In this document: in pieces, positions 24,801 to 39,800 of the stretch
Layout: every line of letters begins with the position of its first letter
Position numbering within the stretch: position 1 is the stretch's first letter
Origin: Sceloporus undulatus
Lineage: Eukaryota > Chordata > Lepidosauria > Squamata > Phrynosomatidae
DNA length: 64,000 nt
Direction: 5' to 3'
Assembly: GCF_019175285.1 (NCBI RefSeq)
Contig: NC_056523.1
Coordinates: 180,032,238 to 180,096,237, forward strand
Position numbers and translations under genes: made by a program
Notes under the pieces: model-generated
Seen by the model: only the letters and a program-made list of their open reading frames with translations
Told to the model about the DNA's origin: nothing
The model's database searches: none

Positions 24801-25914
24801 AATTCAGCAGTTGGGAAAGGAGACAGTAGGATCTTGACCTTTCCAAGAGCTAAGACAAATGCAAACCGCTTCAGCATCTCCTACTTTGTGTGCTAATCCT
24901 CATTAATAATTTTTGCCATCTTGACCTCACTCTGATCTCACTCACCTGTCTTGGTTTTCACCCATGAAATGTTGAAAGGTATGCCATCCACTCACTTGTC
25001 CTCCCCCTGTGGACCATGTCTGTGCAACCATCCAGAGGGAAAGAGCAAGAGATGTGGTAGAATCTCTTCTATTTTCTTTCTCTAGGCCCTCCTTACATAC
25101 TCAAGGAAGGCAAGTGAAGAGGTCCTGATAGCAAGGAGTAACAGGGTCAGGACGCCTCCAGACCTGACCAAGCAGCCCCACAAGTATGTAGGCCTTGGCA
25201 GATGTCCCTTTACGCCCAAAGAAGCTGATCGGGAAAGGTTTTTTTCCAGCTTTAATTTTAAAGAAAAAATGTTGAGAAAACAAAGTAAGAAAGAGTGAAG
25301 GGGTAAATGGCTACACATCCCGTCCTCTTAGTTGCCCATGCCTGCCTGCCAAGCATCAATCCATGGTGCCTCTGGCAAGTGCACCATGAGTCACCCCTTT
25401 GAAGGCGGCTAATGCTTTTATAATATCTGTTTGCTCCCGCTAAAGAGATCATTGATTCAATTTGACACCAGCTGCCCAGGGCACTTAGCACAGCAATTAT
25501 CAGCTCTAGAGCCCCTGCGCCTCCAAGTGAGCTGTACACAGCACTGGAACAGAGATCTGGGGACATTCACCAGCCTCCTACTAACAGGCAACAGCAGGGT
25601 CAGCATCAGCAGTTTTTACTAGAGCTCTGTGGATAGCAAAAAGGCTACCTATGGGCCCTCCTGTTCCTCCTGCATCCTCAGTCATGGGAAGACCATGCTT
25701 CTAAGAATGTACAAAGCGTTTTTGCTTACTACTCCATAGTCACACCATTAATCTCAGAACATCAGACAGTAAGAAGAAAGTATGTCCAGGATGAAAATCC
25801 TTACTTTCACTTCTTCTGCCATCTCTTTTGAAATGTATGTGTCTAGCTCCCATCTAATAATCAACATGCCTAGTATGCTCAGTCCACAAGTGCAGGGAAG
25901 CATCAATAATGATA

Positions 25915-25985
<71 letters not shown>

Positions 25986-28900
25986 TAGCCCACCCAATCA
26001 CGAAGAATCCGGGCGGGTTACAACAATAAAATACATCAATTACAATAGAGTTAAAAATCAAACCCTAGACCTACCACCACCACCCCATACCCAGTACTAA
26101 AACAGAATTAAACAATAATAGTATAAAAAACATTTAAAGCATTTTTTAAAAAAGCAGAAACATAGGCGGGGAAGAATAGACAAATGGGACAATATCTCTA
26201 TATCTGGAGAGGGTAACTAAGTTGGAAAGGCTTGCCAGAAGAGATCCGTCTTGAGTGCTTTCTTAAAACCTGTCAGAGTGGGAATGTGACGGATCTCCCC
26301 CGACAGGTCGTTCCATAGTTTAGGAGTAGTAGTAGAGAAGGCCCTCTGGGAAACTGATGTTAGCCTAGATTTTTTTGGCTGTAGTAGATTTCTTCCAGAG
26401 GACCTTAGTGTGTGGGGCGGACAATAGGGAAGAAGGTGTTCCCTCAAGTACTCTGGGCCCAAGCCATGTAGGGCTTTAAAGGTAATCACCAACACCTTGT
26501 ACTTCGTCCGGAAACTAATAGGCAGCCAGTGCAGGGACTTCTAGACCGATGTTATATGGTCATTCCTAGAAGTTCCCGTGATCGATCTGGCTGCCATATT
26601 TTGTACCAACTGAAGTTTCCAAATTTGGCACAAGGGTAGCCCCAAGTAGAGCGCATTACAGAAGTCCAATCGAGAGGTTACCAGTGCATGTACTACTGTT
26701 TCCAGGTCCCTCGGCTCCAGGAAGGGGCGCAGTTGGCGTATCAGACTAAGCTGATAGCAGGCGCTCTTGACTGTCGCATCCACCTGAGCTGTCAGTTGGA
26801 GCGAGGAGTCAAGGAGCACCCCCAATCTAGGGTGGGTACCCTTAACAGTGTGAGTCCTTGCAAAAGCCATCAACTAGATTGGCTGCCTAATGCTTTACCA
26901 AAACAGAGGGCAAAAAAGACACTGCTTTGCACAATTTTTGCATAGGCTAATTTATATTTATAGATACTACGTTAAAAATATCTGGTTTAATTTTAAGTAG
27001 AAATGCCTTTATATCATATATAAAAGAGATTTAAAAAAAACACCAACCCAACCTTCATCATAAAATGATAACAATATAAAATATGCCATCATTAAAAATC
27101 GAATAAAATTAGACAGCAATCAATCAATATCAGATACAATATACATCACTATTCAACTATGGAGTTTATCACATGGGGGAAAATTGGGAGTTTAAACAGG
27201 CATTTGCCTGAGACAGTCGCATGATCACAGTGAAGATTTTCACATACATCGCAATTAAAGAGAACTTATTTTGGAAAGAACTAGGAATGCTCCAGCAACA
27301 AATCATTAATAGCATTTCCCCGTGAATGATTTGTTGCTGGAGCATTCCTGGTTCTTCCCAGGATAAGTCCTCTTTATTCACGACGTCGTGTGAAAATCTT
27401 CACTGTGATCGTGCAACTGTCCCAGGAAAATGCCTGTTTAAACCCCTGATTTTCCCCATGTGATAAACTCCTATCTTGTTATACATTTCACCATAGTGAA
27501 GAAAGACTGTGCCTATATGTCTGTACCTATGAGCAGAGAACAGAGACTAGTGTTGCTTAGCAGTTTGAGTGTTGGATTACGACTCTGGAGAGCAGGTCTC
27601 AAATCCCAGCTTGGGCATGGAGACCCACTGGGCATAGAAACCCACTGGGTAATCTTGGGCATGTCACATTTTTTCAGCCAACATGGAGGACCATCATCTA
27701 ACAGCCCTTCAAATTACAGGCAGCCTTCTGTATAGTCAGACACACTGTCACCCAAGTTGGGACCAGCCACCAGCTGAAGCTTTTAGAGAAGTCAGACCCA
27801 AGAGTGATGAGGGATTGGATAAGAACATCCAAGCTCCCTTTCTCTGCTGGTGCCAAACCAAGCATCTTCATATATCAGAGCCTGATTCCCACATGGAAAG
27901 TTTAGTCTCTTGCTTCCTGTCTAGGGCCAAAGTGTTAGCAGAGCAGGAAGGAGCCCATGAGTGTCTGACAAAGAGTTTCTCGTGGGAACTTTCCCTGGCC
28001 TTGATCTCCAGCACTATTTTTTTGACTTACGGTAACCTCCCCCCTTCATCCTGTTCCCAAAGCCATAACATGCTATTTGCTCAATGACACCTCCAAGTCA
28101 AAATGGAAAGAAAGAAGTTCTGACGTACATCATGGTTCAACAACAAGAACAAAAATCCACCAGAGATTATGTGATAGAGAGAAAATATTTCACCTCCTAA
28201 TTTCTTCTGTCCCTTGAAAATTTATCAACCCTGCCCCACATTTGAAAGGTTTCCAGGCACTGGACCAGACTCCCTTCTCCTTACAGTTAAACTATCGAGT
28301 GTATTTCTTCTGGGGCCACATTGCTTTTACTCTAACTTGCATTTTGTAGGCACATTTGAAATACAAATCTATACTATCATATGTCAGATTTGGCTGTTCT
28401 GGCTTCCCACACAGAGGCCTTGGGGACCATGGTTCAGAAAGATGCTCAGCATTCTGTTATGGATACTCTGATCCAACTTCAGCTCCCAACACCAGTACCC
28501 AGGGGATTGTGAGAGGAAGTAAAGATAGAAAGAGTAACCATAATGTCTGCATGAGAATTAGGCAACTTTGGGGAGCAAGTTGTTGTTGTGTGTCTTCAAG
28601 TCATTTCTGACTTATGGCAACCCTAAGGTGTGAACATATCATGTGGGTTTCTTGGCAAGATTTGTTCAGAGGGGGTTTGTTTTTATCTTCTTCTGATGCT
28701 GAGAGAGTGTGACTTGCCTAAGGTAACCCCATGGGTTTCCATGACCAAGTGAGGATTTGAACCCTAGTTTCCAGTTGTAGTCCAACCACTGCACCATGCT
28801 GGAACCCTTTGGGAGGCCAGGTGGCCACATTTCCCCCCCAGGAGACCTGTAGGGGGGCCTGCATCCCTACCACACCCTCCACTGTAAGAAAACTCAATAT

Positions 28901-30836
28901 TTTTGCCCCCAAATGCCTCCTGTCCTCTAGGGGCTGTGGCAGGGCATTTTTGCCATGGTTTTAGAGCCAGGAGAGCCTTTTCCCCCCCCAAAATAGGAAA
29001 TGTCCAGAAGTCACTTCCAGTTTGTTAAAAGGCCTTTTCTGTGCCTAAAATTGTCCAGAGAGCTTACAAAACTTGGTAAAAATGGTCCCTAGACATTTGG
29101 GGCAAAAAAAAAAAATCAGCCCTTGTGGAGTCTCTGAAGACCACAAAAATGACCCTGGGAGGCCATATGGAAGCTGTGGGCTGCACTTGGGCCATCCCTG
29201 CTCTAGATCCACTAACTAGAAGGGGTTAGAAAAAGCAGCATAGCCTTGAGTGATGAATGCTGGGAGATGCAATCCAATGACTTCTGGAAGACTGCATGAT
29301 ACAGACAGAAAGGTGAGAGGGGGAGATCGAGATCAATGGTTCCTAAGTAGGTACCAGTGGAGTGACATGTTGTATTAGAAATACAGCATTTCTCTGCCAA
29401 TACAGAAATAGTATGTAGCCTCTGACTTAGTTCCTCTGACCTTGCCCAGTTAACCACTCAGTGCGAAAATCAGGCGGCTGGCAGAGCCTGGGGCCAGCCC
29501 AGGGGCTCATTCACATTACAAAAAAAATCGGTTTTGAAACCGATTCAATCACGTGAAGTTCCTACTCACCCCGAATCTCACACAAGCGAATCCGGAGCTT
29601 GCACACCCATTCCGTGGTAAATGGCCCCTAGCGCGGGTCTTTTGAAATCGGCGCAAATACCGTTTCTTTTTAAAAACCCCGGGTCCTGGGAATGAGAACT
29701 TTGGCCTCGATCACGATCGAGGCAAATTGAGGGAGGGATTTTAGGTCAGAGGGTGGGCAAAGGGCAAGGCATTTCCTCCCCTCATCGGAGGGGAGGGGGA
29801 GGAGGAAAGAGCCCTGGGCAGAAGGGCTGCTGCTAGGCAAGGAGCAGGCAGGGCTCCTGGCGCCGGGAGGAAGGGGATGCTCTCCTCCTCCTCCTCTTCC
29901 TCCTCCTCCTGCTCTCCTGCTGGCCCCTGCTCCCTCCGGGGCCATTCAAGGCCGCCTCTCTTGCTGGGGGACTTGGCCAACCCCAGGAGGGCACATTGCA
30001 TGCCCACGGAGGCAGCCACTTCCAGCCTGGAGCCTGGCACCCAGAGAGGGGCTCCCCTGAGAGCCAGCCTGGCAGCCAGGGGATGGCGGGAGGAGGAGGA
30101 GGAGGGTCGCTGGCCAGGCAGCAGCAGGCCTCCAGCAGCTGAAGCAGGGAGAGAGATTCCTCTCTCTCTCTCTGTGTGTGTGTGTGTGTCAGAGGGAAAA
30201 GGGGGGGGTCTACTTCCCGCTCCCGCAGCCTCCCCATTGCTTTTCTCCCTCATGATCCCAAGGCTGGAAGGGATCCCCAAGGGACATCCAGTCCAACCCC
30301 CATTCAAAGCAACACCCCCCCCTTTTTCAAGCAGCCTCTTTTGACCATTTATGCGCATTTTTTGACCATTTATGCGCATTTTTTGGGGGGTGACATGTCT
30401 GTGTGCTTGCTTGTGCTTTATTTCCTCTTGCTCCTGGATTATTTATTATTATTATTATTATTATTATTGTTATTGTTACTGTTATATGCGGATGCTACAG
30501 TCAGAATGCCTGCACTGCATTTCCCCTTTATTCCCAATTGATTCCATGGGTTAGAGCATTCCCGCCCCTCATCGGAGGGGAGAGAGAGGAGGAAAGAGCC
30601 CAAAGGGTGGATGCTAAGGGTGACAGGTGGCAAAAGGGGAGGCTGGGCTGCATAGGGCTGGGGGTGGGAGGGAGATGGAGAAAGTGATGGAGGAGGAGGA
30701 AGAGGAGGATTGCCAAGGCTGGGGGATGTAGGGAAATGAATGCAGCAGAAGCATTTATGCGCATTTTTTGACCATTTATGCTCATTTTTTGGGGGGGTGA
30801 CATGTCTGTGTGCTTGCTATTTCCTCTTGCTCCTGG

Positions 30837-30879
<43 letters not shown>

Positions 30880-33800
30880 CGCTGCATTTCCCATTTATTC
30901 CCAATTGATTCCATGAGGTCACTCTCTCTCAGCCTCAGTGGAAGGCAATGGCAAAGTGTAAGCAGGAGGAAAGGGGTCAGTTCAGCAGAGGGGGAAGCTA
31001 CAATGTTGCAAAAGACCTCACTTACAATCAGTGTTACATTTTTAAACAATTTTTTGGAGCAAAGGGAAAGCTACAAATGTTGCTTTTAAAAGCATAAAAA
31101 AATGCATGACAATTCCATCCTTTGCCTGGGACAGGGGCAGATCTGACTCAAATGCCCACAGGTTTATAAAAAATTAACCCTGTGCCTGGCTCTTTAAAAA
31201 AAGGGAGGAGGGGGAGGACACTTTCCGATGCCCTGCAAAACGTCACCATGACAATCGCTTGATTGACAGTGGCCACCTCGCCGGCAGAGATAGAATGCAT
31301 TCAATTTCTGTCAAAATGCATTCGATTTCAATTTGTAGTGGGCACTTGCTAACGGAGCAATTCGGGGGAGGGGCATCCGGATCATCCCAGTTCCCTCCAT
31401 GTCTTTTACCCCAGTATGAATGGGGCCCAGGTAAATGATGTGTTCGCTTCAGGGTCTGCCATAATAGGTCTTCCAAGACTGGAGGAATGATAGGCAGACA
31501 GACAGACAGACAGACACTTCTTCTGCTACCACCAAAAGAAGCAAGATATATAGGATGGACATGGTTTGCTGACAGCCTATGTATGGCAATAATAATGCCA
31601 GGAGAACATGGCTGGGTATTCAGTCTCCATACATAAGCAAAACGTAGAGGGTCTCTCTGAACTTTCTCCTTTGATGCAGAACTGCCCATGCAGTGCCAGC
31701 CTCATGAAGGTGTTGTGCTATGTGGAACTTAGGATAAATCCCCATCTCCACATCACCCAGCTGTTGACTGGCTGTTTCTGGGTCCTCATTCCCACTTTGT
31801 GAAGATGAAATAAGGATGATTTGGTGCACAAAAAAGATGCATCAAGGAGATCCAGCAGCCTTTAGGACTGTGGTGAGGATGAGGGTTGATGAAACTTCTT
31901 TTCAGCATCCCTTAAAATCACCATAAAGTCTCACTGATTGCTTCATGAGGTGGTGTCTCCCATCCTTCACCTGCCCACACAAGTTCACTTCCTTAGCTGT
32001 GTTTTTCACTTGTAGTGGCAGTTAGGAAATTCTTGCGACGCCTGGATGCAGAGCATTGCTTCTGTGGCTTGGAGTAGTGCCATTTTGGGAGAGACTGAGT
32101 GACTGGAGCAAGGAGCTAAAGCATGGGGCAGCATGAAAGAAGTGGTGGCAAAAAGGAGCTTTCACTTTTGAGACCTGGCTTAAGCTTTGGGAATTTTGCT
32201 GGGACTATATTTGGCTCTGTTTGATTACAGCTGACATAAAGGTATTATGGATATTTGCTAGCAATTGATAGATGATGTGTGGTAGCATTACTACTATCTG
32301 ACAGTGAACAGCTCTATGAGATTTCATGTTTGACACCTGCCAAAATCAAAGCCGTCAAGAAGCACCAACAGAGAACTAACATTCTGAGATTTAAAAAATT
32401 CATATTCAGAATTTGAATGACCTGTTTGAAATGTCACTTTCGACATTAGAGCCATGAGATTCAAAATGATGCAGAATTTCAAACATAGGTTCCTCCAGCT
32501 CTACTTATAGGGTAGGTGTGGGGGGGGGGGAGTTTACATCCTTGTATTTTTAAAAAGGCCTCTTCTGGCTGTTAAGTAACCCAGGTGGGGAACTAACAAA
32601 GTTGCTGTAAAGCAGGGGTGGGCAAAAATGTGGCCACTTGAGACCCCCCAGAATCATTTTGCTGTGTGCTGCCTTGAGTTCATAGTACTTCAACATGCAC
32701 TGGGGAAGGAGGCTAGAATTTCATCTTGCTTGTAAGGAAGTGCTCATGTGGGAGTCACTTTGCTCAAAGCTGCCCCTTAGGCAGAGTGAGGAAATAAACT
32801 CAGGCAGCAGATTCAGGTAGACAGCAGTGGGAGCTTCTGCAGTTGTTTCCTCCTGAACCTCTTAGCCCAGTGGCATCACTAGGGGAGTGCGGGGAGTGAG
32901 GACCACATTGGCTGACAACCCAGAGTGGGATGTACACCCGGTGGGGATGGCGTACCTGCTGGGTGAGCAAGAAAGGGTTTCATGTCCCTCCAAGCAGCCA
33001 CACTGGATCCCATATGGCCCTCCAGAGGCCACAGTACTGCCACTCAAGCAGTGGGCACTGCTTGCAGGGTGAGTGCCTTTCGCTTGGGGCCCAACACAGC
33101 TTCTCCCCAAAGCAGCTGCTCTGGATCCCAAATGCACATCAAAAGGCTGCGGAATCAGGACGTACCTTTTGTTTGAGGTCCAGCATGGCCGCTGCCCTGA
33201 ACAACTATGCTGGAGCCCAAATGACCATCCTGAACTTGCAGCGCACACACACACACACACACACACACCAACAGCAGTCTTACTGGGCAGTGGTGGGCCA
33301 GCTGGTGGGCAGAGAGGGTGATAGGGCAGTTTGTTTCCCCCCCCCCCAACTGGCTGACACCCACCACTGAGATGCCACTGCCTTAATCATTCTGGTCTTT
33401 TGGAGGGCAGAGTTCTGTGTGTCACACAGTCTGGCCTATACTCCCTAAACTACGCTGCTGAACTCAGGGCTCCCAGATGTGAGGACCTGGCCCTGAGCCT
33501 TACACTGTCTAATGGTAGGGCAGCTTATTCTAGATTTCTTTATCTAGGCTGTATCCGCATGGCAGAAATAATCCAATTTGACATCATTTTAAATGCCATG
33601 GCTCAGGGCTATGAAATTCTGGGAACCAGTAAGACTGCTGTTGGTGTGTGTGTAGTTTTGTGAGATATTGAGCCTTCTCTGTCACAGAGCTCTGTGCCAC
33701 AACAGACTGAAAATCCCAGAATTCCATAAGGTGGAGCCATGACAGTTAAAGTAGGGCCAAACTGGATTATTTCTACAGTGTGGGTGCAGCCCTAGACAAC

Positions 33801-36800
33801 TTGCAGTAGGGTCCTCTTCAGCACAACAAGAACAGTGAATGGATATAGGGATGGGGCATTTGGCTTTTTCTTTGGAGGTCTTTGGAGGAATGGGAAGGAG
33901 AGTGGCTGGAAATGTTATGGTTGGTAGTGATGATGGCTCAGTATTTTCAAAGTCTAAAATTTGGACCCAAAATCTCCATCTTAAAGAGTCCTCACCCAGT
34001 TTCTTCTGTAGATGAGAACACTCTATCCACTGTAACTGCAGACAGTGATGCCCCCCATTGCTCTGCTTTATTATTGTATTATAGTTTAAATGGGATCTAG
34101 GCCCTACACTGACCTGAGAAGAGTTAAGTTAACACAGCCCCATTATAAGAGGACAAGCCTGCAGCTGACAGGCAGCTTTCCTTCACTGTCAGGCCTCAAT
34201 ATCATGTCAGCCGTTGTCCTGGATATTCATTTAAATGGAAAGATGCAGTTTATTTCCCCCAGGCACCTCACCACATTCTGTGGCCATTGCTTGACAGGTA
34301 AATATGCATTAAAATGCCATTCTTTACGTCTATACCTTACCTGGCTTAAAACAGCCCATTTCCACCTTTAAAATATATTAACCTTATTTACTATCCTAGC
34401 TATATACACACAGACACCCCCCCAAAAAAAAAAATCCCCTTATCCCTGCTGTGTGAATGAGAAAATAACAACTGGAAAAATATTAGTGCTCCTGTCCTGC
34501 ACCTTGCCTTGCATTACATCCTTTAACTGTCCCAATTTGAGTAATTCTGGTTAATCCTCTGTCATTCCACTTTTTAAACTGTTTTTAAAATATCCCACTT
34601 GGTGTCTTCCTCACTTTCCCACTTTGACCTCAGCTTACCTCAGTGGCTGCAAAATGAGTTTGCATTCAATTAACTTTGCAAGTGCAACTCTGCTGCAGCC
34701 TCTCCTGGTTTGTCTGTTCTTCCTCCTTAATAACTTTTGCCATTTTGACCACACCCTGGTCTTGCTTTACTCACAGTCTATCGAAAACCCACTGATCGCT
34801 ACACATATTTACACACCTCCAGTTTCCACCCAGTACACACTACAAAATCTATTGTTTACAGCCAAGCCTCCAATATAATTACATCTGTTCAGACCCACAA
34901 AACAGAGACTTGAAACTCATGGATTTACAGGCATTTCTCAAACTACAGTATCCACCTAATGAAGTAAAGAAAGAAAGAAAAAACAAAGCAAGATTAATTC
35001 CTAGGAACAATCTATTATGGGATATACCAATAACACAAAATGACAGAACACCCCTAGTAGTCACCTACAGACCCTAGCTAAGATCACTTAAACATATCAT
35101 CAAGCTACAAGCAGTTTTAGAATATAATACAATCCTTTCGCAAGTTCTGGAAGACAGGCCTTTATTAGCCAACAGACAGCCACCATATCTTAAACAGCTA
35201 CTCACTTACAACAGGATACATAACAGGGATGACAATACAAGGAAAAGACCCTGCCACAAACTCATATGCCAACTTTGTCCCCACATCTACTCTGGGAGCA
35301 ATATTAGAGTGGGCAGTAATATCACCCACAACATCAGAGGTACGTTCACTTATTTCTCCTCCAACATGATACATGCCATCCTGTTCCAGCAGTGCCCCTC
35401 TATACTCTACATTGGACAAACAGGACAGTCTTTACACAAAAGGATAAATGGACACAAATTAGACATTAGAAGTAGCAATACTCCAAAACCAGTTGCAGAA
35501 CATTTCAGCTTCCCCGGACATATAGTACAAGCTTTAAAGGTCAGAGTCCTTGAACAAAGGAATTACAAAAGAAGACTATAAAGAAAAACAACTGAATTGA
35601 ATTATATTCACAAATTCTCATCCATTAGCACAATATAAACAAAGTCAATGGCTTCATCACACACTACATCTATTAATACAAGAGTCCTCGCTGCTGCACA
35701 GATAACAAAAGGAATTTTCTCAGAGAAGCTTTTGAACCAAGGAAATTGGCTTTTGGTAAGCAGAGGTATTGCTTTCAACACATCAACAATAACTAAGCAC
35801 TGTAAATTTGAAGACATAGCTGGATTAGTCTGGAAAATCAGTATGCAAAGGGATCTTGCAGCACCTTTGAAACTAACAGAAAGAGAGAAGCTGGTAACGT
35901 GAGCTTTTATAGACTTGCACCTGTTTCCCCATGCATCTGAGGAAGTAAACTCTAGTCTACGAAAGCTCATGCTACCAGCTTCTCTCTTTCAGTTAGTCTG
36001 AAAGGTGCTGCAAGATCCTTTTGCATACTAACCACTGTAAAAATCTGAAAGACCTTTATCACCTTATGCAACCTTTTGAAAATTTGGGACAAGAGTCATG
36101 ATTACATTTTTCTGGATCCTATTACATTCCATCCAACTCTCATAGCTGTGTAAATATGCTTTATCTCTTGAGGCCTGAATATCACTCTGCATTGCATATT
36201 GTTGTTTCTGTAATGGTTATACTGACCTGTTGTTACCCACCTTGATCCTCGATAGGGAGAGGCGGGATATAAATAAATATTTTATTGTTGTTATTATTAA
36301 GAAGTGGGTTTATATCCATGAAAACGCATGGAAAAATAAAAACCAGTTAGTCTTAATTCCTTCTTCTTTTCCCCCCACTTCCCATCCCTTCTTCCTTTTT
36401 ATGCTGCAAGAGATTAACATGACTACATCTTTTAAAAAAGCAGCGTTCTAAGGTCCAATAGGATGCAAATGGGTAGGCAAACCTAAACCATAGGATACAG
36501 CTGCCACCTGAGCTGGAAGAGAATTACCTAGTAGACTATGTCTTCCCTACTGAAGGAGTTGCCATTTTGAATTTACTGCCTAAGAAGCACAACTTCTAGG
36601 ACATACTTTTTTTTAAAGCTCAGTTTAGGCTGATTACACAAATCTGCAAAAATGAGGGTCATAACAACTTTTTTTAGGGATTTGGTGTTCTAAATCCAAA
36701 AATGACCTCAGACTTGCTCCATCACATTCTATAGTTTTTTCACAACTTGCTTTGATGTTTCTGTGTTATAATATGTGACTGAATGAAATGATCCTACAAA

Positions 36801-39800
36801 GAACGATCCTACAAAGAGCAAGAAAGGGGTTAAAGTCTTCTAACAGATTTTCAAAAGACTTTAATTCACTGACATGAAACACAAATATCTCTTCAAAAGC
36901 ACTAAAAAACACACACACACTGGAACATCAGTGTCCACATTTAATCAAAGCGGAGTAACAATTGAATTGATAAAAAAAAAACCATCAGATTTGTAAAAGA
37001 ACTGTGTGTGGTATGACATTTTTATTGTGTTTTTCAAATTCATCACCCAAAAATACATTAAAAACAGCTACAATATTGAAAAGTTTTTTCATCGCAGCGC
37101 TGTGTGATGATTGCATATGTGTTGATTGCTCAACATTTGAAGGCTCATTAACCTCTATGACAAAAGCAGGGATATATAAAACCTTGGTACTCACAGGGGA
37201 CTAGCTTACAGAACAAGTGAGAAACGGATGGCAATGGGAGTGGGAATGGGGAATTAAGGGCAGACAGATGTCCATTAATAGAGTATCAGGGTAAATCACG
37301 CATCTAGCTATATTCCACTAGATATTTACAAGAGATGTGAAGTGTTATTGATTACTGCCTGCTTATTGATTGAGATGGGAGACTGAGGTTAGGTTAGGTC
37401 AGACTTACATAGTTTATGATGTTCTGTAATTTTTTGAGTAAATCTGTGTCACTACATTGTTGTTGCTGTTCTTGGCTGGAATTCATGATCAAAGTTACAA
37501 ATGAGTGACCTTGAGTTATATATTCATAACCAATTCGCATGCATGATCCGTATGTATTCAATAGCAAAAATCACTTAATTCTGACTTACTGGTCAGCAGC
37601 TGCTGCAAGTGATGGAAGTGTGTTTTCCTATCAATGGGGTGCCGCAGACTAATGTTTCCACCCCACTCCTTAGAACAACCTCTTGTGTGACAGTCAGAAA
37701 CAGGATTCTAGTCAAACTTCCTCCTCATGCCAGAGATCACTGATGGAAGAGTGTTTAGAAACATCAGTCTGCTGTGCCTCAACTGATAAGAGAACAGATC
37801 ACTGTCATTTGCAGCAGCTGCTGTCCAATAAATCAGGATTGAGTGGGATTGGGCTGGGAGATGCTACTTAGCTGTGCAACTAAGGCAGTTATGTAACTAA
37901 GTAGCTCATCTGGAATTCTGGCTATTATTATTATTATTATTCCACATTTTTCCCAGTTTAGGACTGAGCATGGGTTACAGCAGTTAAAACAAACACAGTT
38001 ACAAATTCATAGCATATGAAAGTTAAAAAGCCATCAAATATAAAAATATTAAAACTAGTTAAAGACACAAACCATTAAAAAAAATTCCAGCACTTGTTTC
38101 CCCTTTAAAAATCAATACGCAAAGGCCTGCTGGAATAAGAAAATAAGTCTTCACATGTTTGTTGAAAGGTAGTAAGGAAGGAGCCACTGGGGCTTCTCTT
38201 GGAAGGGAGTTCCAAAGCCCATGATCAGCCACTGAGAAGGTCCTCTCCTGTGTTACAATCAAATGGCCATGTGAAGGTAGAGAGATAGAGAGACAGGGTT
38301 CTCCAGAAGATCTCAAAACATGGGCAGATTTGTGTGGAGGATACAGTCCTTCAAATAGCCTGGACATGTATTAGGCCTGCACTTGGGCCCCGTAATTTGG
38401 TTCACACCTGTTCTTGTGATTCTGATGTGGACCAACTCAACACTTTTTTGAATTTGAAAAGATTTTTGGGAATCTGAATTAGCACTCTTCTGTGCCATGC
38501 ACTGGAAAACCCAAAAGACTACAACCTATGTATTCACACAAACACATATCATTTGGAGATGCTAAAATGAAATTAGACAGCTCAGTTTCAGACAGATAAT
38601 CCAACAGATTTTGTAATAGACATATGCAAAATTTGCTGTTTTTCCAAAAAAACAAAAATAATTCATAAAAGCTGTTGTTGATAGCTGAGTCTTGGCAATT
38701 CATTTCACACTGCTATTCTCCTGATATGTCCCACTAGAGCATCAGTAAGCTAAATGTGTTGATGTAATGATAATGAAATGACAGCATGCTTGAAGAGAGG
38801 GTACTGTTTTGTTTTATTCTACCAGTAATACAGTGTATAATAGCATGCTTTATTTATTAGCAGCAATCCAAATGATGCGAACCTCTTACAGATTGCCTTG
38901 CTCCATCTTAAGTCATTTGGTCATCTGGGCTGGCACTGAAAACTCCTCTTTCATGGCCCCATCCTACCCATTTTATCTTTTCCAGAGTTGCCTTCCTAAG
39001 CCTTTTGGAGAGAAATGGGAAATTATTAGATGCTGCTTCCATGAGCCCTTTTTTCCTCTTGCTCAGTAGGTCTTGGCCTTGATGTTCAGACTCTGCTTTT
39101 TCCATTGCCCTGAGCAAGCCTACTTGGTGCTCCCTTTTAATGTGTTTCAGTGGTCTACAGTACATGTGTTTTGGGTAGGGTTAACTCTGCGGATTTGGTG
39201 CTAACAGCAATGGCATCACTAATGACATGCAGGGGGTGCAGACTGCACTGAGTGACACCCCACAGAGGGTATATATACATCTGGTGGGGAGGTACACCCA
39301 GTGGGACTGCCACAGCTGATGGTGAAGCAAGAAAGGGCATTGCATCCCTTTCTTGCTTGCCTAGCAGCAATGCTGGACTCCAAACGGACTCCAATGCTGG
39401 ACTACCAGAAGACGCAGTAGAGGCTATTTGGGGGCAGTGCCTTCTGTTTAGGCAGCCACACCAGGACCTAAACTGTCATCTGGAGGCCATAGCACTGTCC
39501 CTTCAAGCCGTAGCACTACCCTCTCAAGCTGCAGAGACTGCTGTGGGGAGCTGCAGCCAGGCCAGATCCCAAATGGCCCTCCAGAGGCCATACCTTGCCT
39601 TTGGGAGGCTGTGACTGCTAGGGAGGACAGTGCCTTTTATTTGGGCTCCAGTATGGCTGTAGCCACACTAGACCCCAAACACTTTCCCCCTGCAACACAT
39701 CATTCAGTTGTAATACTCACTGCCCATAAGACATTGAAGGCCAATAGCATAATGGTTCTTCCATTTAAAAAAAAAAAGCTGGATTGAACAGATTCATGGA

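Noticed and set aside
29741-30379. 212-codon open frame on the - strand
   Set aside because: It is built from CCTCC and CTCTCT low-complexity sequence within a non-coding composite element and resembles no family.
32862-33370. Open frames on both strands around 32.9-33.4 kb
   Set aside because: They lie inside a hAT-like element with short inverted ends and repeated units; similar sequence recurs at 39.2 and 48.6 kb.
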